Source: Actinomycetes bacterium (GTDB lineage: Bacteria; Actinomycetota; Acidimicrobiia; Spongiisociales; UBA5794). Taken from it: 8,712 nucleotides of DNA. The stretch is from NCBI GenBank assembly GCA_023336765.1, contig JAMBLL010000181.1, forward strand, positions 1-8,712. Reading direction: 5' to 3'. Shown in pieces: positions 1-6,510 of this stretch. Both the position numbers and the translations under genes were made by a program. The first letter of the stretch is position 1, and each line of letters begins with the position of its first letter. The notes beneath the pieces are model-generated. The model did not search any database. It saw only the letters and a program-made list of their open reading frames with translations, and had not been told where the DNA came from.

Positions 1-323
1 CCGATGAAGCTCGCGAGACGTGCAGGATGTCCACCGGCCTGGCCTGAGAAGATCGCGCCCAGGGCGTTCATCTGATCCTCGGTGGCCCTGTCATCGAAGT
101 ACAGCGCTGCCTGCCACTCGACCTCCATCATGTGTCCGGGCGACAGGACCGCCAACGCGACGTTCAAGCCGTCGAGTTTCGTTCCTTCGAAGTCGCCACT
201 CTCGATGTGCCATCCCACGAGCACCGTGCAGTCATCCTCAGTTGGTGGACTTAGGAAGATGCACGGACATGCAGCTTCACAGTTACATGTTTCGAAATAC
301 TGCCCTTTGACGTTCCAGGTCAT
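1..323 (-). CDS. DUF1326 domain protein, 3' part beyond window
   Basis: The minus-strand frame starts at ATG 323-321 and stays open for 107 codons to the left edge, so the C-terminus lies outside the window. The N-terminus (MTWNVKGQYFETCNC...) and the internal segments SPPTEDDCTVLVGWHI, LDGLNVALAVLSPGH and IFSGQAGGHP match what I know of the DUF1326 family (COG5588-like), whose biochemical role is not established. A cysteine cluster C13-x-C15-x3-C19-x-C21, plus C32, suggests metal binding or redox chemistry; this is inference. No signal peptide or membrane segment is visible, so it is probably cytoplasmic. The start is fixed by an AAGGAG ribosome-binding site 6 nt upstream. In many genomes members of this family sit beside DUF2182 putative metal-binding membrane proteins, so one may lie further left. 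It lies downstream of, and on the same strand as, the SARP-type regulator and is probably its target. Family assignment is confident; function is unknown. Confidence 0.9.
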   Translation of the reverse strand, partial: MTWNVKGQYFETCNCEAACPCIFLSPPTEDDCTVLVGWHIESGDFEGTKLDGLNVALAVLSPGHMMEVEWQAALYFDDRATEDQMNALGAIFSGQAGGHPARLASFI

Positions 324-329
324 GGTTCT

Positions 330-335
330 CTCCTT
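330..335 (-). promoter_or_regulatory. Ribosome-binding site of the DUF1326 gene
   Basis: The minus strand reads AAGGAG, then 6 nt, then ATG at 323. This strong Shine-Dalgarno fixes the start of the DUF1326 gene and shows that this mRNA has a leader, unlike the neighbouring regulator gene. Confidence 0.8.
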
Positions 336-369
336 GTTCAACCCGTCCTTGCCCCGCAACAGTGCCACG

Positions 370-412
370 ACTACATGAACGACAGGTCGAAGTCGGCTCA
401 ACCGAAGGTCAA
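370..412 (-). promoter_or_regulatory. Candidate SARP-activated promoter: three 11-bp-pitch heptamers plus -10
   Basis: Read on the minus strand, heptamers TTGACCT (412-406), TTGAGCC (401-395) and TCGACCT (390-384) follow each other at exactly 11-bp pitch with 4-bp spacers. A -10-like TGTAGT (375-370) begins 8 bp after the third heptamer. SARP activators such as ActII-ORF4, DnrI and AfsR are known to bind heptameric direct repeats (TCGAG-like) at 11-bp pitch, with the proximal repeat about 8 bp upstream of the -10 and no good -35. No convincing -35 is seen here except the repeats themselves. The predicted transcript would start near 363, giving a leader of about 40 nt before the DUF1326 start. 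The obvious binder is the SARP-type protein encoded just upstream. Confidence 0.6.
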
Positions 413-458
413 AACGGATCTCGGGAGCCTCGAGTGACTGATACCTGGGGCTACGGGT

Positions 459-3383
459 TCACTCTGTAGGTTCGGCATCGACGAGAACCAGCGCCTTGTC
501 GATTGCATCGAGGCTGACAGCCACCAGTTCGGGTACCGACATGATGGACCCTCTGACGGACAGACGCCTGAACTGTGCATCATCGAGACCAGCAACGATG
601 CTTTCCATCACCCGGTGATGAGGATGCCCGAGTGTCGAATCCGTGTCAGCCATGAGCGCTCCGGCGAGCACCGCGGCATCTTCGTGGAGTCCGACGCTGC
701 TCAGAGCCCGTGTCATATAGCGCCAGGTGTGGCGCAGCTGCGTGTCATCTGCGATGCGATGCCAGTAGTCGACCACCGATGCGAAGTCCCTGAACCCGGC
801 CTCCCGATCACCGTAGGCGGTAGCGACCGATGCGAGTTCCATCCGTGCAAGGTTGCTGAACCAATCGTTTGCAACCGAACTGGCCATCATCGTCGCCTCC
901 TCGAACATCGCACCTGCCTCCTGCGGCTTGAGGTGCTTGACCGCGAGACCGCTCGCGTAGAGCGAGAACGCCAGCGAGGTTGGATTCCCTGTTTCTCTGG
1001 CCCCCGAAAGCGCCCTGGCTGCGGCCGCGGATGCTTCTGCGCGCCGACCGAGCACAGCCTCTACAACCGCTATGTAGTAGGTCGCCCACACGTATCGGGG
1101 ACGGTTCCCCACCCTGTTGGCGATCTCAGCCACAGCGGAGTAGTGCACGAGCGCCGTCTTGGCATCCCCCCGGTAGAGCGCTATGTCGGCGAGGACATCC
1201 TCGGGGTAGCCGCACATCGATGGGACCTTCCCCTCGACATCGACCGCATCGCGTGCGAACCTCACAGCGTCTTCGAACTGGGCCTCCTGCCACGATCCCC
1301 TGGCAGCAGCGCCAGATACCGCCCTCCATCGGATGTCGTCCGACCCCAACTTCTCCCACAGCTCCCGTGCCCAGGACGCGACTTCGTTGTGGGACCTCCA
1401 ATACGCCCCATCAGGCAGCGAGACCACGATCTTGGATGCCGACTCGAAGTCCCCGGTCGAGATTGCCCAGCGGAAAGCACCGCGCAGATTGTCATGTGCC
1501 GCGGACACCTCGACGATCGCGTCACCTTCCTCGTCCGAGAGAAGCCGGGTGGTCTCGAATTCGGCCACAGCGGCAAAGTGGATGGCGTGGCGCGTACGAA
1601 CGCGAACGTCACGATCGCCGAGGCGGTCGAGAGCAAAACGGCGGATCGTCTCGAGCAGTCGATACCGCGTGCGGGTCCCTGTTGTTTCAGCCGTGATCAG
1701 TGACCGTTCAACCAGCATCGAGAGCTGATGCCTCACGACCTGGTGAGGCTCATCCTCGTCTGCGCATACCGCAAGCACGTCCTCGAACAGGAATCGACCC
1801 GACATCACACCGAGCCTGGCGAACAGTTCGCGAGGTTGAGATGGGAGAAGCTCATAGGACCATCCGATCGTGGCGGCGAGTGTCGCGTGTCGCGATTCAG
1901 CCGTGCCATCCACCGGCGAAAGCGACAATCGTGACCCGAGCGCAGCGATGATCTCGGTTGGCGTCATGGAGCCAAGGCGCGACGCGGCGATCTCGATCGC
2001 AAGCGGCAGACCGTCCAGGTTGCGGCAAAGATCCACGACATCACCCGAGTTGTCGTCGGTCAGTTCGAACGTGTTCGGCGCCCTTTGAACAAGGAGTTCG
2101 ATCGCTGGCCACGAGGTGAGGTCATCGATGCGCGCCGAGGATCGCTCAGGAAAGGCGAGAGAGGGAGTCTGCCATTCGAACTCACCGTCCACGTGGAGAG
2201 GGGACCGACTGGTCGCGATGATGGTGAGCTTCGGGCACCCGCGCACGAGTGTCGCAAGGGCACCAGCGGCTGTATCCGAGACATGTTCGCAATTATCGAC
2301 GACCAGCATTGCCGGCCGGGGAGCGAGATACTCGATCATACTGACAAGCGGCCCGACATCAGGGTGAGCCTGGACGCCAACACTCGCTGCGAGTACTGCT
2401 AGCACGGCGGGTCTGTCCTGGACCGCAGCCAGATCCGCGAAGAACACGGGTTGGACGCCAAGTTCGTCGACACGCCTCCCTACCTCCAGTGCGAGCCGGG
2501 TCTTCCCAACACCTCCCGGGCCCGTGAGTGTCAGCAGTCGCGCATCTTCGGTACGTGCCATCAGGTCATCGATCTCAGCGACGCGCCCGACAAGGTCAGA
2601 TGTGGGAGCGGGAAATGCGTTGCGCTGATCCTTGCCACCAGTTGCCACCTCATGTACGAGAATCTGTTCCTCGAGGCGCTTCAATTCCGGTCCCGGTTCC
2701 AAACCGAGTTCTTCCGCCAGCGTGTTGCGCAGACGTCTGTATGCAGCCAGGGCGTCGCTCTGGCGGCCGGACAGGTACAGGGCACGCATGAGGATGCCCG
2801 TGAGCCGTTCATCGTGCGGCGTCGCCTCCACCAACACATCGATCTGTGCGATGACGCTCTCGGGTTCGCCATCTTCGATCATCGCTTCCGCCCACCGTGC
2901 TGTGGCGTTGATGCGTTGGCTGTCGAGGATCGCCGACTCTTCAAGTACCCACGGTCGATCCACATCCGCAAGGAGGGGGCCACGCCACAGGGCGAGCGCC
3001 GAGGCAAGCGTCGAGGCCAATCCATGAGGATCATCGATGTCAGATGCGTCGCCCACACCCCTTCGGAAGAGGTTGATGTCCGTTTCGAGTGCCGCACGTG
3101 TCAGCACATACATTCCCCGCTCGCCACGTATCTCGACTGCCGACCCCAGGATGCGTCGCAGATTCGATACATAGGTGCGGAGTGACCGTACGGCCCCATC
3201 GGGTGCCCGATCACCCCAGACGGCAGCAACGATCGTCGGAATCGGTATCAACTCACCGTCGCGCAACGCGAGATACGAAAGCAGGGCGCGCTGATTCGGC
3301 CCCCCGATGTCAATACGATGTCCTTCGACGATGAGCTCGAGCGGCCCGAGCAGCCTCAGTACATTCTCCATGGCCGTGTCCAC
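459..3383 (-). CDS. AfsR/SARP-family regulator with BTAD, STAND ATPase and TPR-like region
   Basis: This is a 974-residue transcriptional activator of the large multidomain SARP class. An OmpR-type winged helix fills about residues 6-95 (VLRLLGPLELIVEG start, then LLSYLAL, VWGD, LRTYVSNLRRIL). A bacterial transcriptional activation domain follows at about 100-245 (LWRGPLLAD, MRALYLSGRQSDALAAYRRL, LAEELGLEPGPEL). The STAND/NB-ARC-like ATPase covers about 262-590, with Walker A GPGGVGKT (288-295), Walker B LVVDN (360-364), IIATSR (388-393) and GLPLAIEI (458-465). The rest, about 610-950, is helical and TPR-like, probably sensing or autoinhibitory. ATP-driven switching is known for AfsR; the ligand here is unknown. 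The GTG at 3383 is chosen because a TAGTAT -10 lies 6 nt upstream; ATG 3371, giving 970 residues, is the alternative. The DUF1326 gene downstream carries SARP-like repeats in its promoter. Architecture is confident; the regulated process is inferred. Confidence 0.93.
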   Translation of the reverse strand: MDTAMENVLRLLGPLELIVEGHRIDIGGPNQRALLSYLALRDGELIPIPTIVAAVWGDRAPDGAVRSLRTYVSNLRRILGSAVEIRGERGMYVLTRAALETDINLFRRGVGDASDIDDPHGLASTLASALALWRGPLLADVDRPWVLEESAILDSQRINATARWAEAMIEDGEPESVIAQIDVLVEATPHDERLTGILMRALYLSGRQSDALAAYRRLRNTLAEELGLEPGPELKRLEEQILVHEVATGGKDQRNAFPAPTSDLVGRVAEIDDLMARTEDARLLTLTGPGGVGKTRLALEVGRRVDELGVQPVFFADLAAVQDRPAVLAVLAASVGVQAHPDVGPLVSMIEYLAPRPAMLVVDNCEHVSDTAAGALATLVRGCPKLTIIATSRSPLHVDGEFEWQTPSLAFPERSSARIDDLTSWPAIELLVQRAPNTFELTDDNSGDVVDLCRNLDGLPLAIEIAASRLGSMTPTEIIAALGSRLSLSPVDGTAESRHATLAATIGWSYELLPSQPRELFARLGVMSGRFLFEDVLAVCADEDEPHQVVRHQLSMLVERSLITAETTGTRTRYRLLETIRRFALDRLGDRDVRVRTRHAIHFAAVAEFETTRLLSDEEGDAIVEVSAAHDNLRGAFRWAISTGDFESASKIVVSLPDGAYWRSHNEVASWARELWEKLGSDDIRWRAVSGAAARGSWQEAQFEDAVRFARDAVDVEGKVPSMCGYPEDVLADIALYRGDAKTALVHYSAVAEIANRVGNRPRYVWATYYIAVVEAVLGRRAEASAAAARALSGARETGNPTSLAFSLYASGLAVKHLKPQEAGAMFEEATMMASSVANDWFSNLARMELASVATAYGDREAGFRDFASVVDYWHRIADDTQLRHTWRYMTRALSSVGLHEDAAVLAGALMADTDSTLGHPHHRVMESIVAGLDDAQFRRLSVRGSIMSVPELVAVSLDAIDKALVLVDAEPTE

Positions 3384-3389
3384 GCCCCG

Positions 3390-3395
3390 ATACTA
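3390..3395 (-). promoter_or_regulatory. -10 element of the SARP regulator, probably leaderless
   Basis: The minus strand reads TAGTAT, then 6 nt, then GTG at 3383. Transcription would begin at or next to the start codon, and no Shine-Dalgarno is present, so a leaderless mRNA is likely. The -35 position, around 3413-3418, shows no consensus and lies inside the inverted repeat 3407-3423. Confidence 0.5.
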
Positions 3396-3406
3396 CGCGA
3401 TGAACT

Positions 3407-3423
3407 CATGCGTTGTGCGCATG
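3407..3423. promoter_or_regulatory. Inverted repeat over the regulator -35 region
   Basis: CATGCG and CGCATG form a perfect 6-bp inverted repeat separated by TTGTG, in the divergent spacer between the regulator and metY. It is centred on the expected -35 position of the regulator promoter, so a dimeric DNA-binding protein here could control the regulator. No binding protein can be named from the sequence. Confidence 0.4.
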
Positions 3424-3470
3424 CGTGTTCGGACCGAGACGAGGACCGCCCCCGGGGAGCAACGTCGATC

Positions 3471-3496
3471 ACACGGTGTATCGTGACATACACGAT
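3471..3496. promoter_or_regulatory. Overlapping palindromes over the metY start: candidate operator
   Basis: Three dyads overlap: ACAC-G-GTGT (3471-3479), GTGTAT-N6-ATACAC (3476-3493) and ATCGTG-N5-CACGAT (3480-3496). All arms are perfect, and the third includes the first two bases of the metY ATG. A -10-like TATCGT (3479-3484) lies inside, which would place the transcript start within a few bases of the ATG. No Shine-Dalgarno is visible. The arrangement fits a repressor operator on the core promoter, or alternative hairpins at the start codon. The cognate factor is unknown, and the sites do not resemble the McbR motif. Confidence 0.45.
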
Positions 3497-4793
3497 GGCA
3501 GACCCAAAGTTCCTCCGATTCGACACGCTCAGCCTCCACGCAGGGCACGAGCCAGACAGCGACCACCATGCACGGGCTGTGCCGATCTATCAGACGACCT
3601 CGTACGTATTCGAGGGTGTCGACCAGGCCGCCGGGTTGTTCAACCTGGAACGCCAGGGTCACATCTACTCCCGGATCTCAAACCCAACCGTTGCCGCATT
3701 CGAGGAACGGGTCGCAGCCCTCGAAGGCGGCGTCGGGGCTGTCGCAACAGCATCCGGGCAGGCCGCCGTGTTTCTCGCCATCCCGACGCTCATGGGAACC
3801 GGGGCACACATCGTCTCATCGAAGTCGCTCTACGGAGGCACCCATAACCTCTTCGCACAGACGCTCCCCCGGCTCGCGGGCATCACCGCGACCTTCGTCG
3901 ACCCACGTGACCCCGATGCGTTCGCGGCCGCGATCAGGCCAGAGACACGGCTGATCTACGGAGAGACCATCGGCAACCCGGGGCTCGAAGTTCTGAACGT
4001 CCCCGCGGTGGCAGACGTCGCCCATGCAGCGGGGCTGCCGCTGATGATCGACAACACGTTCGCCACTCCGTACCTGTTCCGCCCGTTCGACCACGGCGCA
4101 GACATCGTCATGCACTCCGCGACGAAGTTCATCGGTGGGCACGGCGTTGCTGTTGGTGGTGTCCTCGTCGATGGAGGCACCTTCGACTGGTACACCTCAG
4201 GCAAGTTCCCGACCCTCACCGAGCCGTACCCGCCGTACCACGGCCTCGAGTTCGCAGACGAGTTCGGGACTCAGGCATTCCTCATGCGGGCACGGGTTGA
4301 AGGTCTGCGTGACTTCGGTGCCGCGATGGCACCCCAGACCGCCTTCTATCTCCTCCAGGGTCTCGAGACACTCCCGATTCGCATGGCACGTCACGTCGAG
4401 AATGCCCGTAAGGTCGTCGAGTTCCTCAACCAGGCACCCGAAGTCTCCTGGGTCGTGTATCCGGAACTTGACAGCCACCCGGACCGTGAACTGGCATCGG
4501 AGCTTCTCCCCAAGGGAGCCGGTGCGATCTTCCCGTTCGGTATCAGGGGAGACCGAGACGCAGGCCGCCGCTTCATCGAACGACTCCAGGTCTTCTCACA
4601 CCTCGCCAATGTCGGCGACGCCAAGTCACTGGTCATCCACCCTGCCTCCACGACGCACGCAACGATGAGCAGTGAGGAGCTCGATGCCGCTGGTGTCGGG
4701 GAGGACCTCATCCGCCTGTCCGTCGGCCTCGAGGACCCCGAAGACCTCATCGCCGACCTCACCCAGGCGCTGCGGGCATCCCAGAGGGAATAA
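3495..4793 (+). CDS. metY: O-acetylhomoserine sulfhydrylase, MetY type (PLP enzyme)
   Basis: This 432-residue cytoplasmic PLP enzyme belongs to the Cys/Met metabolism family. MetY converts O-acetylhomoserine plus sulfide to homocysteine and acetate, the direct-sulfurylation route to methionine. Visible landmarks are LHAGHEPD near the N-terminus, the phosphate-binding YSR (58-60), ATASGQAA (84-91), GETIGNP (156-162), MIDNTFATPY (184-193) and the PLP lysine K211 in HSATKF. C-terminal HPASTTH (382-388) and RLSVGLE (407-413) are also present. The insertion WYTSGKFPTLTEPYPPYHG (232-250) and the length favour MetY over the shorter cystathionine gamma-synthases (about 380-400 residues). The frame is open upstream to 3318, but those residues look random and overlap the divergent regulator, so ATG 3495 is preferred; an in-frame GTG at 3483 remains possible. 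It is co-transcribed with the hydrolase that follows 4 bp later. Substrate preference for the acetyl or succinyl ester cannot be proved from sequence. Confidence 0.93.
   Translation: MADPKFLRFDTLSLHAGHEPDSDHHARAVPIYQTTSYVFEGVDQAAGLFNLERQGHIYSRISNPTVAAFEERVAALEGGVGAVATASGQAAVFLAIPTLMGTGAHIVSSKSLYGGTHNLFAQTLPRLAGITATFVDPRDPDAFAAAIRPETRLIYGETIGNPGLEVLNVPAVADVAHAAGLPLMIDNTFATPYLFRPFDHGADIVMHSATKFIGGHGVAVGGVLVDGGTFDWYTSGKFPTLTEPYPPYHGLEFADEFGTQAFLMRARVEGLRDFGAAMAPQTAFYLLQGLETLPIRMARHVENARKVVEFLNQAPEVSWVVYPELDSHPDRELASELLPKGAGAIFPFGIRGDRDAGRRFIERLQVFSHLANVGDAKSLVIHPASTTHATMSSEELDAAGVGEDLIRLSVGLEDPEDLIADLTQALRASQRE
4784..4788 (+). promoter_or_regulatory. Ribosome-binding site deciding the hydrolase start
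   Basis: GAGGG lies inside the last metY codons, 9 nt before ATG 4798. It supports that start over in-frame starts further upstream (GTG 4672 onward) and points to coupled translation. Confidence 0.6.
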
Positions 4794-4797
4794 CCGG

Positions 4798-5595
4798 ATG
4801 GATCTGAACATCAACGGCCTCACGATCCACGCCTCCACCGGAGGGCGCCCCTTCGACCCGGAGAAGCCCACGGTGATCCTCCTCCATGGAGCGGGCATGG
4901 ACCACACGGTGTGGCAGTTCCAGGCCAGGGCATTCGCCTATCGGGGCTACAGCGTCCTGTCGCTCGATCTGCCTGGCCACGGTCGCTCCGACGACCCAGC
5001 ACCCGAAACCATCTCCGGATACGCCAACGTCGTCGCTGAACTCATCGATGCGGTCTGCGCGGATAGCGCGCACATCGTCGGTCACTCGATGGGAGCGTTC
5101 ATCGGGATCGAACTCGCCGCGAGATACCCGGACAAGGTGCGATCTCTGACACTTATCGGGGTATCCGAGCGCATGCCCGTCCACCCCGACCTGCTCGCCG
5201 CCGCCGAAGTAGACGACCATCTCGCCTTCGACCTCGTGTCCTCATGGGGTCACACCAGGACCGCACACACAGGTGGGCATCCAACACCGGGGCTCTGGAT
5301 GATGGGGTCAACGATCAGGTTGCTGGAGCGCTCCAAGCCGGGCGTGCTCCACAACGACCTGGCGGCATGCAACGCCTACGACACAGCGCTCGCCCGGGCC
5401 GCCGAGATCAGTGCTCCGACGCTCGTCCTCATCGGCGAGCACGACCTCATGACCCGTCCCAAGGGTGCGGCCTTCCTCGCCGAGGCTATCCCCGATTCCG
5501 CCACGGTGATCGTCCGCGGCGCAGGCCACAGTTTGATGGTCGAGCGCCCCGACGCCGTCATCGACGAACTCCTCGCGCTCTGGACTTCGGCGTAG
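4798..5595 (+). CDS. Alpha/beta-fold hydrolase
   Basis: The 265-residue protein is a single-domain alpha/beta hydrolase. The oxyanion-hole region is LLHGAGMDHTVW (28-39), followed by LDLPGHGRSD (57-66). The nucleophile elbow is GHSMG with Ser97, and the strand HIVGHSMGAFIGIELAARYP precedes LTLIGVS. The acid is Asp216 in GEHD and the base is His244 in GAGHS. A helical cap occupies about residues 125-190, including the unusual GHTRTAHTGGHPTP and WMMGST segments. There is no signal peptide or membrane segment, so it should be cytosolic. The stop of metY is 4 bp upstream, so it forms an operon with it. It is too short, and its nucleophile motif differs, for MetX homoserine acetyltransferase (usually about 350-380 residues), so a methionine role is not implied. 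Esterase, thioesterase or lactonase activity is possible; the substrate is unknown. Translation ends inside a long inverted repeat. Confidence 0.9.
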   Translation: MDLNINGLTIHASTGGRPFDPEKPTVILLHGAGMDHTVWQFQARAFAYRGYSVLSLDLPGHGRSDDPAPETISGYANVVAELIDAVCADSAHIVGHSMGAFIGIELAARYPDKVRSLTLIGVSERMPVHPDLLAAAEVDDHLAFDLVSSWGHTRTAHTGGHPTPGLWMMGSTIRLLERSKPGVLHNDLAACNAYDTALARAAEISAPTLVLIGEHDLMTRPKGAAFLAEAIPDSATVIVRGAGHSLMVERPDAVIDELLALWTSA

Positions 5596-5635
5596 CTGAG
5601 GCGCACATACGCTCCCGGCTGACGCCAAAGTCCAG
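5580..5635 (+). terminator. Long stem-loop across the hydrolase stop codon
   Basis: CTGGACTTCGGCGT (5580-5593) pairs with ACGCCAAAGTCCAG (5622-5635) at 13 of 14 positions, with one C-A mismatch and a 28-nt loop. The left arm includes the last hydrolase codons, and the TAG (5593-5595) sits at the arm/loop border. There is no T-tract, so this would be a non-canonical terminator or a 3'-end stabilising structure. It is also the only obvious candidate for ending the metY-hydrolase transcript. A 13-bp piece of this element recurs at 8691-8703. Confidence 0.5.
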
Positions 5636-5657
5636 AGGATCAGGAGTCGGCAGACAC

Positions 5658-5674
5658 CTTTACCGAAGCTTTAC
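5658..5674 (+). promoter_or_regulatory. Direct repeat CTTTAC-N5-CTTTAC, candidate response-regulator site
   Basis: CTTTAC occurs at 5658-5663 and again at 5669-5674, an 11-bp pitch. OmpR/PhoB-class response regulators typically bind tandem half-sites about one helical turn apart, and one such regulator is encoded three genes downstream. The second copy continues as TTTACA, which resembles a -35 hexamer, but no strong -10 is seen at the right distance. It is the only such repeat in the 157-bp gap upstream of the SHOCT-cupredoxin pair. Confidence 0.45.
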
Positions 5675-5706
5675 ACAGGGTGCGCTGCTCCTTGATGCCG
5701 ACACGC

Positions 5707-5747
5707 TTTCCTTTGAGGGTTAGGAATAGACCATCTCTCAAAGGAGA
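5707..5747 (+). promoter_or_regulatory. Leader hairpin covering the SHOCT-gene Shine-Dalgarno
   Basis: Bases 5707-5719 pair with 5735-5747 to give 13 consecutive pairs (11 Watson-Crick and 2 G-U) around a 15-nt loop. The core CCTTTGAG/CTCAAAGG is perfect. The 3' arm contains AAAGGAG (5740-5746), the ribosome-binding site 6 nt before ATG 5753, so the folded form would block translation. If the transcript instead starts inside the loop, from a CCGACA-N17-TAGGAA promoter at 5698-5726, the hairpin would not form in RNA. In that case the dyad would be a DNA operator at most. Confidence 0.5.
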
Positions 5748-5752
5748 CAACC

Positions 5753-5980
5753 ATGATGTGGCAATACGGAGGATTCGGCGGATTCGGGATGATATTCATG
5801 CTGCTGTTCTGGGTAGGCATCGTCGTCCTCGTCGTGTGGGGCGTGCGCAACGTCGGCAACAACAAGGTCGAGCGTGACACTTCGAACCGCGCCATCGAGA
5901 TCCTCGACGAGCGATATGCACGCGGCGAGATCGATACGGAAGAGTTCAACCGCCGCCGTTCAGAACTTGGGAGGAACTGA
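5753..5980 (+). CDS. Small membrane protein with C-terminal SHOCT domain
   Basis: The 75-residue protein begins with a Gly/aromatic-rich segment MMWQYGGFGGFGM, then one hydrophobic membrane segment at about 12-31 (MIFMLLFWVGIVVLVVWGV). A polar linker precedes a SHOCT (short C-terminal domain) module at about 47-72, AIEILDERYARGEIDTEEFNRRRSEL, with the typical LxERYARGEIxxEEF pattern. SHOCT modules are thought to mediate oligomerisation or interaction, and this one should face the cytoplasm. The protein has no enzymatic motif. AAAGGAG 6 nt upstream supports ATG 5753; the next codon is also ATG. Its TGA overlaps the next ATG by one base, so it is translationally coupled to the cupredoxin. A role as a membrane partner of the cupredoxin or of the nearby two-component system is inferred from position only. 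Confidence 0.87.
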   Translation: MMWQYGGFGGFGMIFMLLFWVGIVVLVVWGVRNVGNNKVERDTSNRAIEILDERYARGEIDTEEFNRRRSELGRN

Positions 5981-6468
5981 TGAAGGACAAACTCCTCCTC
6001 TTCATAGGTATCGGCGCCCTCGTTCTCGCCTTCGTCGGCCCTGCGATCGCGGGAACGGTCAGCGGCGATGGTGTGACCCCGTGGGGTCCGTTCAACCAGA
6101 TGCGCTCCGGCCACGCCGGCGTGGGCCCCGGGATGATGTTCGGAAGTTCGGGCTACGGCTCAAGCCAGCCGGACTCGACGATCAGCGGCGCAGCCGAGGT
6201 TTCTGTGACACTCGATGACTTCGCCATCTCGCCATCGCCTGTGGTCATCACCGCAGGTCAGGCAACGAACTTCACGGTCACGAACCCAGGCGCAGCACCG
6301 CACGACTTCACGGTTCCCGACCTCGGCATCCGCATCGTTGTCGCCCCGGGCGAAACGGTTACGGCAGGCATCGATGCTCAACCGGCAGGCACATACGAAA
6401 CACTGTGCTCCGTCCCTGGACATGCATCCCTGGGCATGGTCGGCACGTTCGTGGTCGAAAACCAGTAG
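5980..6468 (+). CDS. Exported or membrane-anchored cupredoxin (type-1 copper)
   Basis: The 162-residue protein has an N-terminal hydrophobic segment (about 5-24, LLLFIGIGALVLAFVGPAIA) that is a signal peptide with possible cleavage after AIA, or an uncleaved anchor. A flexible Gly/Ser/Met-rich linker (about 25-70) follows, then a plastocyanin-like domain (about 72-161). Type-1 copper ligands are all present: His108 in APHDF, Cys143 and His148 in CSVPGH, and Met153, with C-x4-H-x4-M spacing as in auracyanin and nitrite-reductase-type cupredoxins. It should bind one copper outside the membrane and carry electrons or buffer copper. The redox partner is unknown. GGGAGG 5 nt upstream and the TGATG overlap with the SHOCT gene support the start. 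No copper oxidase or nitrite reductase gene is in the window, so a copper or redox stress role is inferred. Confidence 0.9.
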   Translation: MKDKLLLFIGIGALVLAFVGPAIAGTVSGDGVTPWGPFNQMRSGHAGVGPGMMFGSSGYGSSQPDSTISGAAEVSVTLDDFAISPSPVVITAGQATNFTVTNPGAAPHDFTVPDLGIRIVVAPGETVTAGIDAQPAGTYETLCSVPGHASLGMVGTFVVENQ

Positions 6469-6510
6469 TGACGCTCCACAGGCGACACGCTCAGATCTCC
6501 GCCCCCGGGC

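Noticed and set aside
82..378. Plus-strand frame of 98 codons at the left edge
   Set aside because: The minus strand here encodes a clear DUF1326 protein with a good ribosome-binding site.
615..1703. Plus-strand open frame of 362 codons opposite the SARP regulator
   Set aside because: It is antisense to a complete multidomain gene, its translation is rich in Arg, Cys, Pro and His without any domain, and such frames are common opposite high-GC genes.
2451..3185. Plus-strand open frame of 244 codons opposite the regulator N-terminal half
   Set aside because: It lies entirely over the regulator's BTAD and ATPase coding sequence and has no recognisable domain or start signal.
3318..3494. N-terminal extension of metY by 59 residues
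   Set aside because: It overlaps the divergent regulator start, has random composition, and the family normally begins near the ADPKFLRFDTLSLHAG segment.
3384..3494. SAM riboswitch or McbR site upstream of metY
   Set aside because: The spacer is only 111 bp, lacks the conserved riboswitch helices and has no TAGAC-N6-GTCTA-like site.
4672..4797. Upstream extension of the alpha/beta hydrolase
   Set aside because: It overlaps the metY coding end and is Ser/Arg/Pro-rich; a ribosome-binding site supports ATG 4798 instead.
4798..5595. Hydrolase as MetX homoserine O-acetyltransferase
   Set aside because: MetX proteins are about 100 residues longer and have a different nucleophile motif and lid; only the shared fold and the neighbour metY suggested it.
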